NCBI GenBank assembly: GCA_963383645.1
Contig: OY726560.1
Span: forward strand, 88,074,093-88,138,092
Origin: Muscardinus avellanarius
Taxonomy: Eukaryota > Chordata > Mammalia > Rodentia > Gliridae
Reading direction: 5' to 3'
DNA: 64,000 nt
Part shown: in pieces, positions 1 through 10,914 of the stretch
How positions within the stretch are numbered: position 1 is the stretch's first letter
Layout: every line of letters begins with the position of its first letter
Notes under the pieces: model-generated
Told to the model about the DNA's origin: nothing
Seen by the model: only the letters and a program-made list of their open reading frames with translations
Databases searched by the model: none
Translations under genes and position numbers: made by a program

Positions 1-45
1 ACCTATATTTCTTCTGTATTAGTGTCCTAAGCAGAAACATGTTTC

Positions 46-247
46 TATTTTATTTTTTTATTTTATTTTTTAGCAGAACTGGGGGTTGAACCAGCATTTT
101 ACCTCTGAGCTACACCCCTAGCCCTATTTTTTATTCTTTATTTTGAAATAGGTTCTCACTAAGTTGAGGCTGGCCATGAACCTGTGATCCTCCTGTCTCA
201 GCCTCTCAAGTACTGGCATTATAAGGCTGCGCTACCATGCCTGGCTA
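46..247 (-). mobile_element. B1-ID dimeric SINE
   Basis: In plus orientation: T-rich tract, complement of the ID-like half, T-rich linker, then complement of the B1 head ending CCATGCCTGGCT. This is the standard layout for minus-strand copies in this window. Confidence 0.85.
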
Positions 248-261
248 GGAAAATGTTTTAT

Positions 262-524
262 TTTTTATTATTTTTAAAAATTTATTGTTTATTTTTATGT
301 GGATCATATTGAAAATGGCATACATTCAGATGGTGCTTGGTGCCCCCCACGCCCCATTCCCCTTCCCCCTCTCTCCACAATGAGTGTCCAGTTGACCACT
401 CTACATTCATGCTTTTACACATATTTGGTTGTAGCTCCTCCATTAATCAACCTCAGCCTTCTTCCTCTCCTATCCTTCCATTCCAGCTTTGCTTAGGTTT
501 CCCCTCCAATATCTGGAATAAAAT
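262..524 (-). mobile_element. 5'-truncated L1 3' end (family A)
   Basis: A T-rich start, then TATGTGGATCATATTGAAAA and the conserved L1 3'UTR also seen at 5190 and 43055. Truncated before ORF2. Confidence 0.8.
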
Positions 525-1314
525 ATTTTAAAAAAATAGACTGTTAATTGGGAGTGTGGAGCTTCAAATATGAGCTCTGCCCTCTGGGTGTTCCTTCAGC
601 AAATTATTTATTGTCCCCGGATATTCCAGGCCTGTGCCGAGTGCTGAGAATGCCAGCCCTGCCCTCAGGAGCTTCCCAACCTCTTTTCTCCAAGATGGTT
701 TGTTCTGAGCTATATGACCAGCCCTATTTTGTTTATTCTGAGATAGGTGTGTGGTGGGAATAAGACAGAGATGGTGGTGATGGTCATTAACAGGAAAGGA
801 CCACATATAAATGGTCACGGGCTTGGCCTCTGGGCTCAGACAGACACTTCAGCATTCTCCTCTGTGAGCAGTGCAGTCTCAACCTTTGGCCGCCTGTGCC
901 TGGGCGGCCTATCTGTAAAACAGGAATGCTAGTGCTGGTTAATTCATAGGATTGCCTGATGATTCTGTGAAATGAGCGTTTGATAAATTCTGGTTTTCAC
1001 ATTATAATTAACAATAGTAACAGTTCCCTCACTGATGACTTCAGGTCCCAGAGCAGAAGAGCAGTCGCCACATTCTGATGCTTCTTGATATGTTATTCAC
1101 AGAAGAAAAAGGCAGCATGGAAGTGTCTTGTTGTAGAGGGAGGGCAATCCAGGTCTGCGGCAGTAATCAGGCCTTGTTAGGGTAGCCCCGTCGTCCCTCA
1201 TTCCTGAGCCACAGAGCCATGGCCTGATCCCCAGCCTCAGCACTGGTGCAGTCCTTCACACACAGAGCATTTGATACGTGTGAGTTGCTCAGATATATTT
1301 ACTATATGTTAAAT
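525..1314. other. Mostly unique DNA with a MIR fragment
   Basis: No gene seen. A MIR-like segment (plus orientation) covers about 880-1012, recognised by the run resembling 'CCTCATCTGTAAAA...GGATT...GATGATT'. The short ORFs at 548-932 have no recognisable domain. Confidence 0.5.
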
Positions 1315-1498
1315 CAGCCGGGCGTGGTGGCGCACGCTTGTAATCCCCGCGGTTGGGGGGCGGAGACAGGATGATCGCGCAGGTTCGAAGCCAGCCGTGC
1401 TGGCGTAAGAGACCCTGTTTCCAAATATAAAAAAGTATAAAATAGGTCTGAGAGTGAAGCCTGGAGGTAGAAGGGCTTCCAGGAACCCCAGTACCACC

Positions 1499-1526
<28 letters not shown>
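1315..1526 (+). mobile_element. B1-ID SINE, subfamily with GCTGGC..AGAGACCCTG linker
   Basis: B1-like head GCCGGGCGTGGTGGCGCAC, ID-like half with GTACCACC, and a poly(A) tail of about 28 nt. Confidence 0.92.
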
Positions 1527-1529
<3 letters not shown>

Positions 1530-1711
1530 AAAGTGTATCTTCGCTAAATTAAAGAATTACTGCATGCTCTTTGTAGATCATTAAAATCTACAGACAAGTT
1601 TTAAGAAATGAATTCACTTATTATCCTGAAACCCAACAGCAACCATTACTATTTTGCTACATAGCTTTCTACTGTTTCCACGCATATACACTTTTGTGTG
1701 GGTAATAAATC

Positions 1712-1800
1712 ATATTATAAATATTTTGTTACCCTCCTTTTTCTTAAACTAATATATATTATAAATATTTTGTTACCCTCCTTTCCATAAACTAATATAT
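1712..1800. repeat. 44-bp tandem duplication
   Basis: Two nearly identical copies, period 44, containing TTATAAATATTTTGTTACCC. They differ at a few bases near the junction. Confidence 0.85.
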
Positions 1801-1867
1801 AAGTACAATTAATATTTTTCCATGTAATTATTCTTTTGAAGCATCATTTTCAATTCATGTGATAAAA

Positions 1868-2185
1868 GTAGAACATCCCTCATCTAGAAACTTGAAACCC
1901 AAATGCTTCAAAATTGAAAACTTTTTAATTGCAGACCTGATGCTCAAAGTTTTGGATTTTGCAGTATTTTTGATTTCTGGATTAAATTTGGCAAAATTAA
2001 ATTTTATTTAATAGTAAGATTATTTGTGTGTTTGCTTAGGTATGTTTTGGATGATTCTGGCTTATAGATTAATTAGAAAGGAGAAAACAAAACGCTGGTT
2101 AAAGTATGCAAATATTCCCAAATCTAAAAGTATCTGGAATCTGAAACACTTCTGGTTTTAAGCATTTGAGAGAAGGGAGACTCCT
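1868..2185. mobile_element. Non-autonomous DNA transposon remnant (pogo/Tigger MER-type)
   Basis: About 318 bp with diverged terminal inverted repeats: the left end reads ACATCCCTCATCT..AATGCTTC and the right end, reversed, CTCCCTTCTCTCAAATGCTT. The internal CTGGAATCTGAAACACTTCT resembles a recalled MER2-like consensus. A related fragment may lie at 3385-3440. Confidence 0.6.
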
Positions 2186-2202
2186 ATGCAAATGTCCTTA
2201 TG

Positions 2203-2402
2203 TTTATTTATTTATTTATTTTTCGGAACCCAGTGGCATTTTACCTCCGAGCTACACCCCCACCCCTATTTTTTATTTTGAACAGGTTTTCACTGAGTTG
2301 CAGAGGGCCTCACTAAGTAGCTGAGGCTGGCCTTGAACCTCGATCCTCCTGTCCCAGCCTCCCGAATGCTGGGATTACAAGCATGCGCCACCACGCCCGG
2401 CT
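2203..2402 (-). mobile_element. B1-ID dimeric SINE
   Basis: (ATTT)-rich tail followed by complementary ID half and B1 head ending CCACCACGCCCGGCTT. Confidence 0.88.
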
Positions 2403-3659
2403 TAATCTTGAACATTTAGATCGTATTTCATTTTTACATCAAAATAACTATGGTCAAACACTAACCTGTTGCTGGCTGTCCCCTCTGTTGCCATTGTGCT
2501 CCCCCAGTCCCGTGTCCTCTGCTTTTCACAGCTCCTGTGCTACCTAGGGAGCCTCCCTGTATGGTTATCTTCGTCCTTCTCTTTAGCTCCCCAGGCTCCA
2601 GGCCCCATGGAAACACAGGTCCTGTATGTTTTCACATTGTAACCTCAGCTGGTAGCACACTGCTGGGCTCACAAAGGCTGCCTCGAGTACTTGTTGGATG
2701 TTTGGGTGGAAGGTTTTACCTTCACAGGGTAGCCATCCTGAAAGTTCCTATGCAGGGGTGTTCCGAGTGGCTAGGCCGGCTGGGGTAGGAGCCTCCAGGA
2801 AGGGTATGAAAGGGTAGGCTCACAGGACAAGTGGGGGGCCAGCGGGGCCAGGAGAGGAGCTGCGGGAGCGGGGTGGGGGACACACAGCCTTCCACTCATC
2901 TGTCCCTTCATGTTTTCCTCAGGAGCTTCCTTTATTTTAATTGACCTTTAGACTAAAATTCCTGGAAGTGATGGGAAGGGAACCAAAAGCTTCACTTATT
3001 TATGTGGGGATTAGGTAAGTGCAGGTGTGTGTGCTCTTATCTTGGACTTCTGGATTATTTTCAAAGAATTCAATCCAAGCCTGTGACATGTTTATTTTAT
3101 TAAAAAAATTCCCAATTCTATGTCCAGTACCTAATTCTTTAGGAGCTAATATTTACAGAGTGCTTGCTATATGCGGAGACTTTCCTACATTTTTGCTTTC
3201 AATCTCCTTAAAACCCAGAGAAGCAGGAATTATCGAGAAGGTCCCTGAGTTCATCCATGGAATGTGTGGTGCTTGAGATGACTTCCACAGGTCTAAATAT
3301 TAGAGAGAACAAACTCTGATAAATGAGGAAATGAGTCATGGTTAATGGAAACAAGTAAATTCTGCTGAACAGTGAGACTATTCTGTGTCTACTTAGGTAT
3401 GTTTGGATGATTAATTTAGAAAGTAGAAAATAAAAACCCCAGTACATAGAAAGAAAACTATTTAGAAACTTAAAATTTTAAAATAGACCTTCCATCAAAA
3501 TTGATAGGATATTATATAAATTTAAGAGTAGTTTTAGACCAAAAATATTTTATTACTTTATATAAAGTATACATTCAAAGTCAACCAATTAAATGGTCTC
3601 ACACTTTTAAAACTTAATAGAGATCTTTTTAAATATATACCTTTAAATCAGAAAAATAA
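2403..3659. other. Unique DNA with possible MIR
   Basis: No gene supported. 3138-3255 resembles a minus-strand MIR (ACAGAGTGCTTGCTATATGC then CTCCTTAAAACCC). The rest shows nothing recognisable. Confidence 0.45.
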
Positions 3660-3850
3660 CGCTATGTCCACATATGAAGGTGTCACTACCAACCTCAGTA
3701 ATATGTACAGGGAGTGGGGATCTGAAGGGGAACACACCAAGTCCTGTGTGCAGGTATGTCTATATCACTTTGAATTTCAGAATCATGTATATTTGCAATA
3801 TTCCAACAACAGTATTTTAAAAAAGAAATATATGAACCTAAAGGAAATTA
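3660..3850 (+). mobile_element. L1 3' end in plus orientation (family C)
   Basis: Matches the reverse complement of the L1 tail at 7700-7870: CACCAA..TGTGTGCAGGTATGT, TATCACTTTGAATTTC, then an A-rich end. It is the only clear plus-strand L1 in the window. Confidence 0.65.
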
Positions 3851-3856
3851 CATAAT

Positions 3857-4056
3857 TTTGAGCCAGGCATGGTGGTATACACCTATAATTCCAGTCATTG
3901 GGAGACTGAGACAGGAAGATCAAAGTTCAAGGACAGCCTCAGCAAGTAGTAGGACTCAACCTAATGCGACCCTGTTTCAAAATAAAAATAAAATAGGGCT
4001 TGGAGTGTAGCTCAGAGATAGAATGCCTCTGAGTTCCATCTGCAGTACCACAAAAA
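3857..4056 (+). mobile_element. B1-ID dimeric SINE, diverged
   Basis: Head GCCAGGCATGGTGGTATAC, linker CCTGTTTCAAAATAAAAAT, and an ID half ending in GTACCACAAAAA. Confidence 0.85.
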
Positions 4057-4237
4057 TGTTTTTTTACTTTACAGTTTTTTAATTTAGTTAAGTCTTATTA
4101 CTCTTTAATCATTAGATTTTAGGCCAAAAAGGAGTTTTTTGTTTATTTGTTTTCCTTTGTTAGGAAGTTGCCAGCTGGTAACATGGAAATTTCCAGGCCT
4201 GGAAATGCTTATAAACTTAACAAAAACATATTTTTCC

Positions 4238-4444
4238 TCTTTTATTTTGTGGTACTGGGGATGGAACCCAGGGCCATTCTACCTTTCAGCCCCACTCTTA
4301 GTCCTATTTTTATTCTTTATTTTAAACCAGGGTTTCACTGAGTTGTAAGGGACCTCACTAAGTAGCTGAGGCTGTCCACAAACTGTGATCCTCCTGTCTT
4401 AGCCTTAAATGCTGGGATTACAAGTGTGTGCCAGCATGCACGGC
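4238..4444 (-). mobile_element. B1-ID dimeric SINE
   Basis: GTGGTACTGGGGATGGAACC at left and the complementary B1 head ending in AGCATGCACGGCT. Confidence 0.85.
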
Positions 4445-4636
4445 TCATATTTTTCCTCTTGTTGGGATTCTTCTTCTATATATTGTGTTCCATTTGGAGA
4501 TGTAGTTATAGATATACAAATACAGTCTCAATTCTCATTTCACAGGTTATTTATAGTCAGTACTGCCCTGTAGAGTATGGAGGAGAGTACTCTGTCCAGG
4601 TGTCTTGCATAGGCCTCTTTGGTGATTTGTCATCCA

Positions 4637-4865
4637 CACACATATGTGCATACACACACATACACACGCGTGTGTGCATGGATGCATGTGTGTATGTGGT
4701 ACTAGGGATGAAACCCAAGGGCATTCTGCCTCTGACCTGTATCCCCAGCCCTATTCTATTTTTTACTTTGAAACAGGGTTTCACTAAGTTGCAGGCTCAA
4801 TAAGTTTCTGAGTCTGGCTTCAAACCTGCAATCCTTCTAGCTCAGCCTCCTGAATACACTCACGT
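4637..4865 (-). mobile_element. CA/TG-rich simple repeat joined to a B1-ID SINE
   Basis: An imperfect alternating CACATA/TGTG tract (4637-4697) precedes a minus-strand SINE (4698-4865) truncated at its B1 head. Short ORFs on both strands are read-through. Confidence 0.7.
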
Positions 4866-5171
4866 GTATTTTGAGCGTCATTTTTGGTAATTAGAGATGA
4901 GAAGTGCTAATAGCATTTCTAAAATTTTGCTTCTATCCAGGAGACATTGATGATTTTTAATACAAAGGGTTTTATCAATCATGCAAGATTAAGTAAATTG
5001 CCCAATATATCGAAAATAATTGTAGTTTTTAAAATTAATTTTAGTTTTAGACTATTTTCTTTATATTTTAACAGAGCTTATTGGGTACATTCTCAGTAGA
5101 ATTCTAAAAATCAACTTATATCCATGTACCTAGACCCAAACTCAGCATACCCACTGATCCAACTTTTGTAA

Positions 5172-6570
5172 TCTTTATTATTTTTTTTTATGTGGAACAT
5201 ACTGAAAATGGCATACATTCAGACTATGCTAGGTACCCTCCCCACCCCCAGCTACCCCTTCCTCCCCTCCCAACAAAGAGTGTCCAGGTTAACCATGCTA
5301 TATTTATATTTTTATACAAATGCTCCCTCATTAATCAACCTTAGCCTTCTTTCTCTCCTATCCTTCCATTCTAGCTTTTATGTGGTTTATCCTTCATTAT
5401 CTGGAGTCCCCCTGGTATCCCTAATACTCACTAGTTTGAGCATATTAGAGAAAACATATGTCCCTTCTCTTTCTGTGCTTGGCTGATCTCACTTAACATA
5501 ATGTTCTCCAGGTCTTTCCATCTTCTTGCAAATGACATGATTTTCTTCTTTTTATAGCAGTGTAGAATCCATTGTATGTATTTCCCATAATTTTGCAATC
5601 CATTCATCTGTTGATGGAGACCTAGGTTGGTTCCATATTTTGGCTATTATGAATTGTGCTGCTATGAACATAGGTATGCGTATGTTACTGTAGTTTTCTG
5701 ATTTCAACCCCTTTGGGAAGATACCCAGGAGTGGTAGAGCTGGATCATATGGTGGATCCATTCCCAGTTTTCTAAGGAATCGCCATACTGATCTCCATAG
5801 TGGCTGAACTAGTTTGCATTCCCACCAACAGTGTAAAGAGTTCCTCTTTCCCCACATCCTTGTCAGCATTTGTTATTTGATTTCTTTATGCTTGCCACTC
5901 TGACTGGGGTTAGATGGAATCTCAGCATAGTTTTAATTTGCATCTCCCTAATGGCTAATGATGATAAACATCTTTTCATGTATCTATTGGCCATTTGTGT
6001 CTCTTCTTTTGTGAAGTGTCTATTCAGTTCGGTTGCCCATTTCTTGATTGGGTTGTTTGTTTTGCTAGTGTAGGATCTTTTGAGCTCTTTGAATATTCTG
6101 GATATTAGCCCTCTATCAGAGTGGTGGCTGGTAAAGATCTTCTCCCATTCTGTAGGCTTTCTCTTTAGTTTCTTAATGGTTTCCTTTGATGAGAAGAAAC
6201 TTTTTAGTTTGATGCCATCCTGCCATCCCACTTGTTAATTGTTGCTTTAATTTCCTGCACTTTGGAGGTCTTGTTGAGAAAGTTACTGCCTGTGTCTATA
6301 TGTTGGAGTGTTGAGCCAATGCTCTCCTCTAATAACTTCACAGTCTCTGGTCTAATTTCTTAGTCTTTGATCCATCTCCAGTTGATTCCTGTGCATGGTG
6401 AGAGGTAAGGATTTAGTTCCATATTTCTACAAATGGATAGCCAGTTCTCCCAGCACCATTTGTTGAAAAGGCTGTCTTTTCTCCAGCGTATAAGTTTGGC
6501 CCCTTTGTCAAAAATCAATTGACTATAGGTGTGTGGGTTTATTTCTGTGTCTTCTATTGTATCCTTTTAA
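5172..6570 (-). mobile_element. 5'-truncated L1 with ORF2 C-terminal remnant (family A)
   Basis: Poly(T) near 5180, then 3'UTR to about 5550, then the ORF2 C-terminal region on the minus strand in two overlapping frames (5552-5869 and 5863-6231). The translation shows characteristic L1 ORF2 C-terminal segments such as WNQPRSPSTDEWIAKLW. A frameshift near 5866 splits it and further stops follow upstream. 5' truncated at about 6570. Non-functional. Confidence 0.93.
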
Positions 6571-6572
6571 AA

Positions 6573-6793
6573 AACATCCCAGCTGGGCGTGGTGGTTCAC
6601 CCTTGTAATCTACTGGAGGATAATGGTTCATGGCCAACCTCAGCTACTTAGTGAGGCCCTCTGCAACTTAGTGATACCCTGTTTCAAAATAAAGAATAAA
6701 AAATAGGGTGGGGGTGTAGCTCGGAGGTCCAAAGCCCCCTGGGTTCCATACCCAGACCTGCAAAAAAACAAAAAACAAAAAAACAAAAAAACC
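6573..6793 (+). mobile_element. B1-ID dimeric SINE at the truncated end of the L1
   Basis: Head AGCTGGGCGTGGTGGTTCAC; tail of A-runs separated by C. Confidence 0.88.
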
Positions 6794-7699
6794 ACATGTT
6801 ATTCTATTATTCTAATGGAAATATAAACAAATTTGCTTTCTGACACTTGGCCTTGAATGATTCATCTTCGGTTTTGGTTCTAGCAAAGCATATGTTAGGA
6901 TATTAAGAATATGTCCTGGGTAAGTAATGAGTGAAGCCCAGTTGGTCAGTGGTCTTACCTTGAGACCTTGGTGAGGTAATATAAGATCCTTTGAATGAAC
7001 TGTAATTCTTGTATAATCTAGATACTGGATCTCATGAATAAACTGAAATTCATGTGTAATCTAGATATCAGTCTCCTGGGTATCTTCACAAAGACTGGCC
7101 AAGGATGTCTTGTCCTTTAGTGTTCCTGGACGCTTGCCTGGATCCCCAGACCTAGTACTCTTACAGTGTCTCAGGAGATTCTTGGGAAGTAGACAGTTCT
7201 CATCATTTCTGGCTCTGATTCATTCTAGATCTTCTCCTTCAGTGTGTATCCATTTCTACAACACATCAGATCGTAATGGATACTTCTTAGATTTTTTAAA
7301 AAGTTCTTCATTGAGATTAAAAAATCACCCATGGTACCATTGTCACAAAGCTCTATTAATAGCATAATTCTGATAATGATTTGGGGCAATTAAAATCCCA
7401 ATACTCTGTATTTCTATTTTTTTTTAAAAAAAACTTCTTTATTCAAATAATTGGGTATTTCTTACTGGCCCTGCTTTCTCCTCATTTCCCTTCCTACTCT
7501 CATCTTCCTTTCTTCTCCCTTCTCTTCCACTACCAGAATAAGGAATCATTTTTTTTAGAGAGAAAATTTGTTCTTTCATTATTTTCAGTCTGAGCTCCTT
7601 TTTGCCTTTAAGCTTTTGTCTAAGCAAAGACTTTTGATTTTCCTAAGAACTCTTTCTCTAGTTAGAAAAAGTTAAAGCCCCCATTGCAGATACAAAATA
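6794..7699. other. Unique DNA with an imperfect 43-bp duplication
   Basis: No gene seen. 6991-7067 holds two diverged copies sharing GTAATCTAGATA, period 43. 7410-7630 is T-rich and unassigned. Confidence 0.5.
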
Positions 7700-8490
7700 T
7701 GTTGTGTACAAATATTTTAAAAAATATACTTATATTGGCATGTTGCAATTATACATCATAGTATATTCAATGTGACACAAACATACAGGCACACAACATT
7801 TGGTGAGTTTCCCTCTGGATCCTCCAGCTCCATACCTGTTAGTGAGATTGGTGATGCCATTTTCATAGGGACATGGCATTATTTGAGCTGTTTCCTTCCT
7901 CCATCCCCCTTCTTGCCCTCCCCAGTGCCCTCCCACCATCCCTCCCACGATTCTGTTGCTCTCTCTTTCCATTTATCTGCAGTCTGTTGTGTTTCCTATT
8001 TTCTTTCTAGCCTCCACATTTGAGAAAAAACAAATGACCCTTGACTTTCTGAGTCTGATTGATCTCACTTAGTATAACAATCTCTAGTTCTATCCATTTT
8101 CCTGGAAATGACATAATTTTATTCTTTATGGCTGAGTAAAATTTCATATTTGTATAAACACCACATTTTCTTTATCCATTCATCTGTTGATGGACACCTA
8201 GTTTGGTTCTCTAATTTGGCTATTGTGAATTGTGCTGCTATAAACATGGATATGCATGTATCTTTATAAAATTTTGACTTTAATTCCTTCAGAAAGATAC
8301 TGAGGAGGATATAGCTGGGTCATATGGTGGTTCCATTCCTAATCTTTTGAGGAACTGCATACTGATCTCCATGGTGGTTGTACTGATCTGTCACCCCACC
8401 AACTGTGTATTAGAGCTCCTATCCCCCCACATGCTCTCCAGCATTTATTATTGCTTGCCTTCCTATGACTGCCATTCTAACTGGAGTTAG
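7700..8490 (-). mobile_element. 5'-truncated L1 (family C 3'UTR plus ORF2 end)
   Basis: The 3'UTR with CACAACATTTGGTGAGTTTC leads into the ORF2 end region (CCATTCATCTGTTGATGGAC, GAATTGTGCTGCTATAAACA). No open ORF2 frame remains. Confidence 0.88.
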
Positions 8491-8805
8491 ACACTTTTTC
8501 AGGGAAGAGTGCTGTTAACTTGAATCCTATTCTGAAATATGTTCAGCACCTCCCAAAGGTCAGAACTCATTTCATTAGTATTTTTCTGAGGTTGAAGCTT
8601 TGAATATTTTCCTTTACTTTAATACCTGTGGTAAGCTATAAGAGATAGTTACAAAATTTGTGTACCTTATTACATATCGTTATCATATTATACACATTTT
8701 ATATTTATTTCAATTTTTATAAACCAAAAAAAGGAGAAAATAAAATCACTTTGAATACCTTTACCACAGAAATAAACACTCTTGTTATTTTGGTACTTAT
8801 TAACA
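8491..8805. other. AT-rich sequence between L1 fragments
   Basis: Nothing recognisable. Confidence 0.4.
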
Positions 8806-9060
8806 TTAAAATTTTTTTATTGGTGCATTGTAATTCTGCACCAGCGTGCTAGAAACATTCAGGCATATAACACTTGGTGTGTTTCCCTCAGGATACCATT
8901 GGTTCCCTCACCCTCTCCGTACATAAAATTGAAATTAATATTGACAACTTCATGTATAAATTACTTGGTGTATTTCCCTCCATATCCTGCCCTGCATACT
9001 CTTCCTCCATTCCCGTACCTGTCAATGCGACTGGTAATAATAGCTTATTGCTTATCTTCT
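8806..9060 (-). mobile_element. L1 3'UTR fragment, probably two partial copies
   Basis: TTTTTATTGGTGCATTGTAA then two occurrences of ACTTGGTGT(G/A)TTTCCCTC about 95 bp apart. This suggests a duplicated 3'UTR segment or two overlapping insertions. A related plus-strand A-rich stretch follows near 9150-9215. Confidence 0.6.
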
Positions 9061-10255
9061 TAATGACTGCAATTAATTAGCAGCCATTAATGCTAACTGT
9101 ATGGAAATAGCATTAGCTAAGTTGTTTTGTCACCAGGTGATGTGTGCATGTATTTTGTATCACTTTGCATTTCACCAGGATGTATTATTATTATTTACCA
9201 ATAAAAGTATACAAAATATGAACCACCCCTTGGTGCTTCTCACCCCTGCATTTCCCTCTTGTTTTCTATCCAGATACATTGCTCAATTGGTTTATTTTTC
9301 TTTCAGAAAGTTACAATATTTGTTTGCTTGGGAACAATTTAATTTTCAAACATAATCAGATTAAGATCACAGACTTATCTTAGAAAAAGCTTGAATTTTG
9401 TAAAAATATGGCTACTTGTGGCTGTTCTTCCTTCTCTTCCTAGTGGATATTGGTGGAATGTACAAGGCCTTAGACAAGATGCACACGCTCTCCCTACTCT
9501 CAGTGTTATAGTTAATGAGTTTTTACCATCAACAGCTGTGTGCAGAAGCTGCTGAGCACCCTTTTGTCATCCGTGGCCCTCACTGCAGGAAGTATCAAAT
9601 GCTGCTTAACAAAGAGTAGCAAAAGAAGAGTGGGCTACTGTGAACGCCAAGGTGTCCAGGAGGGGCTGGGGTCATGAAAGACATGGGCTTGATCTTGATA
9701 GTTTGAAATATTATTGAACACTGTCTCTTGGAGGTAAGAGGTACTCAGGTCACTTCCAATTTTGAGATTCCAATTATACAAATAGATAAGCAAGTAAGTT
9801 CACAAATAAGAAATGTGGAAAATAAGATACAAAATTAATGGCAGAGTATATGGTGGATAATGCATACGTGTGTATTACACATCCTCGCTCTTGCTGTTTG
9901 GCTGCCAGCTCTTGCTGAAAGTCAACGTGCTACCACACTCAGTGGATCACAGAGTCATCTGTCGTGGCACTGTGGGTGTAGATTGGGCTGACTGGGGCCC
10001 ACTGAGTGTGGATGCAGGCAGTGCTTCTAGCTGTGCTGGCAAAGGAGTTCAGCTTTGCCCTGAAAGTCTGTGTGTCCACTGGATTGTTCTGCTTCACTTA
10101 TCTTTCACCCTCCTCCTGGAAGGAGCATGTTATAACCATCATTTTTTCTCATGTGAAGGAAGAAATAGAGTGCAGGTCCCAGTGTGCGTGCATACTGCAA
10201 TTCTTTGTCACGTTGCCTTTCCACTGAGCAAATCGAGTCGAATGGCTGAATTGAA
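9061..10255. other. Unique DNA
   Basis: No gene or repeat I can assign. The ORF at 9870-10298 (142 codons) shows no domain and its 3' part runs into a SINE fragment. Confidence 0.45.
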
Positions 10256-10335
10256 AATAAGGGTAAGGGGGTCCAGCGTGGAGGTAGAGTGCCTCTAGGT
10301 TCAGTCCACAGGACTGCTCCTTCCCTAGAAAAAGA
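10256..10335 (+). mobile_element. ID-half SINE fragment
   Basis: Diverged GGTAGAGTGCCTCTAGGTTC and a short A-rich tail; no B1 head. Confidence 0.6.
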
Positions 10336-10339
10336 TCGT

Positions 10340-10529
10340 ACTCCGAACCAGGTATGGTGCATACCTGTAATCCCAGTACTTGGGATGCTGAGATAGGAGA
10401 GTCACAGGTTTGAGGCCAGCCTCAGCAATTTAGCAAGACTGTCCGCAACTTAGTGAGACCTTGTTTCAAAGTCGATAATAAGAAGGGGGTGTAGTTTAGA
10501 GGTAGAGTACCTCTGGGTTTAGTTATCAG

Positions 10530-10532
<3 letters not shown>
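10340..10532 (+). mobile_element. B1-ID dimeric SINE
   Basis: Head CCAGGTATGGTGCATACC; ID half with GGTAGAGTACCTCTGGG; the tail has become a simple repeat. Confidence 0.85.
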
Positions 10533-10577
<45 letters not shown>

Positions 10578-10640
10578 AAGAAGAAGAAGAAGAAGAAGAA
10601 GAAGAAGAAGAAGAAGAAGAAGAAGAAGAAGAAGAAGAAG
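10533..10640. repeat. (AG)n followed by (AAG)n microsatellite
   Basis: (AG)n 10533-10573 then (AAG)n to 10640, growing from the SINE tail. A continuous purine tract of about 108 nt. Confidence 0.97.
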
Positions 10641-10859
10641 GAGGTGGTAAGAAGGTTTGTGGTTTAAAAAGAGACGTTTTTATTACTGGAAATAAATTGC
10701 CTTTAAAACACTTTACTTTCTAATTTTATTGCATAATGAAATAAATAGTACACTTCACACAACAGTGACCCAAACATCCTTCTAGGTCACACTTAAAAAT
10801 GACTAGAAGTCTGAATCTGAACACTTATTGAATACCATCAAAATTTTTTTTATTGAAGT

Positions 10860-10863
<4 letters not shown>

Positions 10864-10912
<49 letters not shown>
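10864..10912. repeat. (TA)n microsatellite
   Basis: About 24 uninterrupted TA units. Confidence 0.98.

Positions 10913-10914
<2 letters not shown>

Noticed and set aside
5552..6231. Protein-like minus-strand ORFs
   Set aside because: They are real protein similarity but to the L1 ORF2 C-terminus; 5' truncated and frameshifted, so not a host gene.
7405..7445. Similarity to the LTR-like segment at 35517-35560 (CTGTATTTCTATTTTTTT..AACTTCTTTA)
   Set aside because: The shared stretch is short and T-rich; nothing flanking it matches, so I do not call a second LTR.
9870..10298. 142-codon ORF
   Set aside because: No domain, and the 3' part enters a SINE fragment.
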